This document shows positions 14,735 through 18,633 of a DNA stretch of 18,633 nt, piece after piece. A model generated the notes under the pieces. That model was given only the letters and a program-made list of their open reading frames with translations, was not told the DNA's origin and searched no databases. Source of the stretch: Promethearchaeota archaeon (GTDB taxonomy: Archaea; Asgardarchaeota; Lokiarchaeia; Sigynarchaeales; MK-D1); the NCBI GenBank assembly GCA_016839865.1, contig JAEOTN010000548.1:1-18633 (forward strand), in the 5' to 3' direction. Made by a program: the position numbers and the translations under genes. How positions within the stretch are numbered: position 1 is the first letter of the stretch; each line of letters opens with the position of its first letter.

Positions 14735-16708
14735 ATGTCGCGCAATTCTCGCTATTTGTTGTGGACTTTGATTATTTTAGGTAGTTTATCAATTAATTTC
14801 TCAATTCCATTAATTTTAGAAAAACACCACCACGAAACACCATTTGTTGTAGGAAAATATATTAATCCTCCAAGAATCGACCCCCTTTTTGGATACGATT
14901 CAGAGTCACAAGATTTAATTATGCAAGTGTGTGAAGGATTGTATCGTTATAATTTTTCTTCCACTGAAAATGAGCCGATTCCATGTCTCGCAAAGAGTAT
15001 GGCTAGCAGATCAGGTAACAATTTTACGTTTTCTTTACACGAAAATGTCACATTTCATGATGGTACTAAATTTAATGCTTCGGCTGTGAAATGGACTTTT
15101 GATCGAATCCAATATTTTACATCGGGCTTATTCACGGAAAATGGAGATCTTATTGGGAAATCCATTCTAACTCCTAGCTCATATGACTTGTTTTTTATCG
15201 ATGATGTTCCAATTCTAAATTCTACAGTTATTGAAAGTGAATACGTGGTTACTCTTGTTATTAATTATGGGTGTGGACTATGGGAGAATTTATTAGCCAA
15301 TTCTCTAACTACAATTCATTTACCAGATGGAAATTACCAAATGAGTTATAAATTTAATAATTACATTGATTTAGATGATCAATTAATAGGAACTGGACCT
15401 TTCAAACTGATTAAATATGATTATGATAGTGAAATTGTGTTTGAATACTTTGAAGATTATCGACTCCCTAAACCAGAAAATAATATTAAAAAAATGATTT
15501 ACTTACTTGTAGCGGATAGTCACACTCGTTCTCAAGGAATTGTGGATTACGAAATTCATTGGGGACATATAATGGCTTGCTATTGTCATGAATTCAATTA
15601 TGATCCAAATATAGTAGATGTAGTAGTCTCTGCTCCTGTTGTGTTCTACATTCAAATGAATATGGAGAATATGCCATTTGAAGTAAGAAGAGCGTCAGCT
15701 TTTGCATATAATTATACATATTTAATAGAAGAAAGGCATAGAAATTGGTCATTGTATCTCCACACTCCTATCCCTGATGGAATGCAATATCATTTGAAGA
15801 ATTATACGGGAGAACCCTATACGAATTTAACCTATGCACGTCAACTTATCTTATCCTGCCCTGAATTAACTGCAAATATTTCCCTTTCAGGATTATCTAT
15901 TGATAATACTACAGAGCAATGGAGAAATGTAGCAATGGGTAGTAATCCCATAGCATGGTATAACTTTACGGGATATTCCGGATTAGAAACTCACTATGAG
16001 CAATTATCCGATTATATGAAAGTTATTGGTATTCGAATTGATATGGTACCGTTAATGCCTTGGTATGATTATTTGGATAATTACCTGGACACTAAGGAAG
16101 GGAATAAGAAGCTTACCTATTCATTCGGAGGTTGGGGACCGAACTATAATGATCCTATGAATATGATAGAGCCTTTATATCATTCAAATGGTAGTGCTAA
16201 TTGCTTCTTATTGTCGGATACAACTCTAGATGATCTGATTGCGGATGCATATAACGAAACGGGATCTGATCGTAGAAATGCTGTCGATTCCATTCAAGAG
16301 TATCTAGCCACGGATCTCATGCCTTCATTTTACATTTATCAACGATTAAGTTCAATATCATTCAACAAACTATACGTGAATGAATCTACCGTTCAGGATA
16401 TGAAGAATGCTTTTGGGTTCGAATACTGGGCTAATGTAGAGTTCCACCCACCTCTCGATGCCTATCAGAAATATGGTATTCACTGGATCATTGGTTTAAT
16501 CTCGTTTTCTACAATAATGACTATATTAGGGATATCGTTCATCATCCGGGATATTGTGCGAGACAGAAAACTGAATTTGAGTGCACAAAAATCACTTCAG
16601 CAATATTTTTGCCCTGAATGTGGTAATGTGTTCAAAGGTCCGAATTACTGCAGATTTTGCGGGTATAAAATTGATAAAAGTCGACTAGAAGGAGAGAGAA
16701 ATGCATAG
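14735..16708 (+). CDS. Family-5 substrate-binding protein (peptide/oligosaccharide ABC type) with C-terminal membrane anchor and zinc ribbon
   Basis: 657 aa. The N terminus MSRNSR plus a hydrophobic helix (about 7-28) is a signal anchor. The extracellular body matches SBP_bac_5: 'QDLIMQVCEGLYRY' near the N terminus, 'HENVTFHDGTKFNASAVKWT' at 102-121 (the family's F-x-DG-x-x-x-x-A-x-D/K-V segment), 'LIGTGPFKLIKY' at 218-228 and 'FGGWGPNYNDPMNMIEPLY' at 464-482. Such lobes bind oligopeptides or oligosaccharides for an ABC importer. Near the C terminus a helix (about 583-605) is followed by a basic segment (RDIVRDRK) and a four-Cys zinc ribbon, CPECG...CRFCG (626-642), predicted in the cytoplasm. 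That tail is not part of the standard family. Its TAG overlaps the start of the second copy by 8 nt. No permease gene is visible. Confidence 0.9.
   Translation: MSRNSRYLLWTLIILGSLSINFSIPLILEKHHHETPFVVGKYINPPRIDPLFGYDSESQDLIMQVCEGLYRYNFSSTENEPIPCLAKSMASRSGNNFTFSLHENVTFHDGTKFNASAVKWTFDRIQYFTSGLFTENGDLIGKSILTPSSYDLFFIDDVPILNSTVIESEYVVTLVINYGCGLWENLLANSLTTIHLPDGNYQMSYKFNNYIDLDDQLIGTGPFKLIKYDYDSEIVFEYFEDYRLPKPENNIKKMIYLLVADSHTRSQGIVDYEIHWGHIMACYCHEFNYDPNIVDVVVSAPVVFYIQMNMENMPFEVRRASAFAYNYTYLIEERHRNWSLYLHTPIPDGMQYHLKNYTGEPYTNLTYARQLILSCPELTANISLSGLSIDNTTEQWRNVAMGSNPIAWYNFTGYSGLETHYEQLSDYMKVIGIRIDMVPLMPWYDYLDNYLDTKEGNKKLTYSFGGWGPNYNDPMNMIEPLYHSNGSANCFLLSDTTLDDLIADAYNETGSDRRNAVDSIQEYLATDLMPSFYIYQRLSSISFNKLYVNESTVQDMKNAFGFEYWANVEFHPPLDAYQKYGIHWIIGLISFSTIMTILGISFIIRDIVRDRKLNLSAQKSLQQYFCPECGNVFKGPNYCRFCGYKIDKSRLEGERNA
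15943..16047 (+). repeat. Near-identical tract shared with the second binding-protein gene (copy 1)
   Basis: These 105 bases match 17942-18046 at 103 positions, and the first 70 (15943-16012) are identical. The 40 bases before match at only 22 positions and the 40 after at only 23. The tract is in frame in both genes, encoding residues around 404-438 of the first protein. Confidence 0.9.
16689..16694 (+). promoter_or_regulatory. Strong internal ribosome binding site for the second binding protein
   Basis: AAGGAG lies 6 nt before the ATG at 16701, inside the last codons of the first gene. With the 8-nt overlap of the reading frames this implies co-transcription and probably coupled translation. 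Confidence 0.8.
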
Positions 16709-18633
16709 GAGAACGAAATTCATAATCTGGATTTTTGTGACGGTAATTGGGGCATCTACTAGTTTGGCAATTCCATCCATTTTAGAAACATATAACTATG
16801 TAGAACCGTTTGTGGTGGGCAAATCTTCTCAACCACCAACTATTGATCCACTAGATGGATACGACAGTGACTCGCAAGAATTAATTAGGCAAGTGTGTGA
16901 GGGTTTATACAGATACAATTTCTCCTCCTCTGAAAATGAACCAATTCCTTGTTTAGCGAAAGGGATGGCAATTCGTTCCGGAAATAACCTTACATTAACG
17001 TTGCATGAAAATGTCACCTTTCATGATGGTTCGAAATTCAATGCATCTGCTGTGAAATGGACTTTCGATCGAATCCAGTATTTTACATCAGGATTATTTG
17101 CACAAGATGGCACTTTTTTAGGCAAATCCATACAGGAACCCGCATCATATGATCTTTTTTTCATTAATGAAATACCGATTTTGAACTGTACCGTGATCGA
17201 AAGTGAATATGTAATAACATTTGTCATCAATTTTGGGTGTGGAATATGGGAGAATGTCTTAGCCAATTCTATCACGGCTATTCATCTTCCAGACAATAAT
17301 TTTGATAGAGGGATAAAATTCCGTAATTTCATTGAAATTGGGGATCCATTGATAGGTACAGGTCCGTTTAAATTGGTCAAATATAGTTATGATGATTGGA
17401 AAGGGGAAAAAAGTAATGAGTATTACAATGATATTGTATTTCAGTATTTTGATCTATACCGATTACCTAAACCTGAAAATTTTATTCAAAAAATGATTTA
17501 TCGGGTTATACCTGATAATGTAACTCGCTCCTTAGCAATTTTGAATTATGAAGTCCATTGGGGCCCAGTATTACTGTGTTATTGTGACCCTTTTGGAGCA
17601 GATCCTAATTTAATAGAATTAGAAATAAAAGGGCTTGTAGTTTTCTTCATACAAATGAATATGGAGAATATGCCTTTGGAGGTAAGAAAATCCTCCGCAT
17701 TTGCGTATAATTATAAGTATTTAATTGAAAACCGTACTGGAGGTAATGTGCTATATTTACATACACCTATCCCTGATGGTATGCAGTATCATTTGAAGAA
17801 TTATACAGGTGAACCCTATACAAACTTAACCAATGCACGTGAGCTGATTCTCTCATGTCCAGAATTAGCTTTAAATATCTCCACTTCAGATTTGTCGATT
17901 GACAACACCACAGAACAGTGGCGTTCAGTTGCGGATGGATCTAATCCCATAGCATGGTATAACTTTACGGGATATTCCGGATTAGAAACTCACTATGAGC
18001 AATTATCCGATAATATGAAAGATATTGGTATTCGAATTGATATGGTGCCTTTAATACCGTGGACGGTCTATTTACCTAGCTATTTACAAGATGAGGAAGG
18101 TAATAAGAAGCTTACCTACTCGTTTGGAGGTTGGGGACCTGATTATAATGATCCTTTGAATATGATTGAACCCCTATATCACTCTAATGGTAGCGCTAAT
18201 TGCTTCTTGTTATCAGATACAACTCTAGATGATCTGATAAAGGACGCATATAACGAAACGGGATCTGAGCGTAGAAATGCTGTATTCACTATTCAAGAAT
18301 ATCTTGCTACGGATCTAATGCCTTCTTTTTATATTTATCAACGAATGAGTTCAATAGTATTCAATAAACTATACATTGATGAATCCTCGATTCAAGATTT
18401 AATGAATTCATTTAATTTTGAATACTGGGCTAACGTAGAGTTCGACCCACCACTAAATGAATCTCAAAAATATATTCTTGTTGGATTAATAATTTTTTCG
18501 AGCGGTATAACTTTGTTAGGAATTTCATTTATTATCAGAAACATTGTAGATATCAGAAAGGACAAATTGATAGCACGAAAAGCAGTACGGAAATACTTTT
18601 GTCCTCAATGTGGGAAATTTTTCAGAGGTCCAA
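16701..18633 (+). CDS. Second family-5 substrate-binding protein paralogue (3' truncated by window edge)
   Basis: The frame from the ATG at 16701 is open through the window end, giving 644 codons with no stop. The protein begins MHRRTKFIIWIFVTVIGAST (basic N terminus plus hydrophobic anchor) and is colinear with the first copy: 'QELIRQVCEGLYRYNFSS', 'HENVTFHDGSKFNASAVKWT', 'LIGTGPFKLVKY', 'FGGWGPDYNDPLNMIEPLYH'. It has a small insertion with Trp-Lys-Gly after the 'GPFKL' region. A C-terminal helix and then 'YFCPQCGKFFRGP' show that the zinc ribbon also starts here before the sequence is cut off. Compared with copy 1, substitutions are spread along the gene except for one near-identical tract. 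It was probably generated by tandem duplication; a ligand shift between copies is plausible but unproven. Confidence 0.9.
   Translation, partial: MHRRTKFIIWIFVTVIGASTSLAIPSILETYNYVEPFVVGKSSQPPTIDPLDGYDSDSQELIRQVCEGLYRYNFSSSENEPIPCLAKGMAIRSGNNLTLTLHENVTFHDGSKFNASAVKWTFDRIQYFTSGLFAQDGTFLGKSIQEPASYDLFFINEIPILNCTVIESEYVITFVINFGCGIWENVLANSITAIHLPDNNFDRGIKFRNFIEIGDPLIGTGPFKLVKYSYDDWKGEKSNEYYNDIVFQYFDLYRLPKPENFIQKMIYRVIPDNVTRSLAILNYEVHWGPVLLCYCDPFGADPNLIELEIKGLVVFFIQMNMENMPLEVRKSSAFAYNYKYLIENRTGGNVLYLHTPIPDGMQYHLKNYTGEPYTNLTNARELILSCPELALNISTSDLSIDNTTEQWRSVADGSNPIAWYNFTGYSGLETHYEQLSDNMKDIGIRIDMVPLIPWTVYLPSYLQDEEGNKKLTYSFGGWGPDYNDPLNMIEPLYHSNGSANCFLLSDTTLDDLIKDAYNETGSERRNAVFTIQEYLATDLMPSFYIYQRMSSIVFNKLYIDESSIQDLMNSFNFEYWANVEFDPPLNESQKYILVGLIIFSSGITLLGISFIIRNIVDIRKDKLIARKAVRKYFCPQCGKFFRGP
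17942..18046 (+). repeat. Near-identical tract shared with the first binding-protein gene (copy 2)
   Basis: Partner of 15943-16047, at an offset of 1999 bases. The two differences fall at 18012 and 18022. It encodes 'NPIAWYNFTGYSGLETHYEQ' and the following residues, identical or nearly so in both proteins. Confidence 0.9.

Noticed and set aside
16829..17275. Two minus-strand frames (16829-17017 and 17021-17275)
   Set aside because: They are shadows of the second binding-protein gene, whose plus-strand frame is open from 16701 to the window end and colinear with its paralogue.
1..18633. CRISPR array, tRNA or rRNA genes
   Set aside because: No regularly spaced repeats and no cloverleaf or rRNA-like conserved segments were found on either strand by eye.

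Overview
The window looks archaeal. It is AT-rich, carries a TFIIB-type initiation factor, has TATA-like elements at the expected spacing before most genes, and mixes Shine-Dalgarno-led starts with at least one near-leaderless start. It also has a single-gene Xer recombinase and surface proteins with C-terminal membrane anchors. The gene mix (a divergent TFB, an M3 oligopeptidase F, Gfo/Idh/MocA and GNAT enzymes, large membrane-anchored surface proteins) would fit an Asgard-type or other mesophilic archaeon. That placement is inference; no rRNA or ribosomal protein gene is present to test it.

Layout. 1-1500: the 3' end of a probable acetyltransferase gene, convergent with a divergent TFB that appears to have three cyclin-like repeats instead of two. 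1505-1998: about 490 bases with no gene I can support. 1999-5268 (-): a huge soluble protein of unrecognised family, with faint hints of Lrp/ACT-like and helix-turn-helix modules. 5437-8403 (+): an exported, C-terminally anchored surface protein with alpha/alpha-toroid (prenyltransferase/squalene-cyclase-like) repeats and beta-sandwich domains, divergent from the giant gene. 8511-10298 (-): oligoendopeptidase F. 10389-11396 (+): a tandem-domain GNAT protein that may share one palindromic TATA element with pepF. 11406-12542 (-): a Gfo/Idh/MocA oxidoreductase. 12681-13601 (+): a XerA-type tyrosine recombinase. 13603-14526 (-): a seven-helix membrane protein with an acidic cytoplasmic tail. 14735-18633 (+): two tandem paralogues of a family-5 (peptide/oligosaccharide) substrate-binding protein. 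Each has membrane helices at both ends; the first has a complete C-terminal zinc ribbon predicted in the cytoplasm, and the second starts the same motif before the window ends.

Genes alternate in strand and are mostly single units with their own promoters. The only clear operon is the tandem binding-protein pair, which overlaps by 8 bases with a strong ribosome site. No permease or ATPase gene is visible, so transport components must lie downstream or elsewhere. The features most worth a second look are the three-repeat TFB, the giant neighbouring protein, the binding-protein/zinc-ribbon architecture, and a sharply bounded near-identical tract shared by the two binding-protein genes, which suggests gene conversion. 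No CRISPR array, insertion sequence or RNA gene was found.
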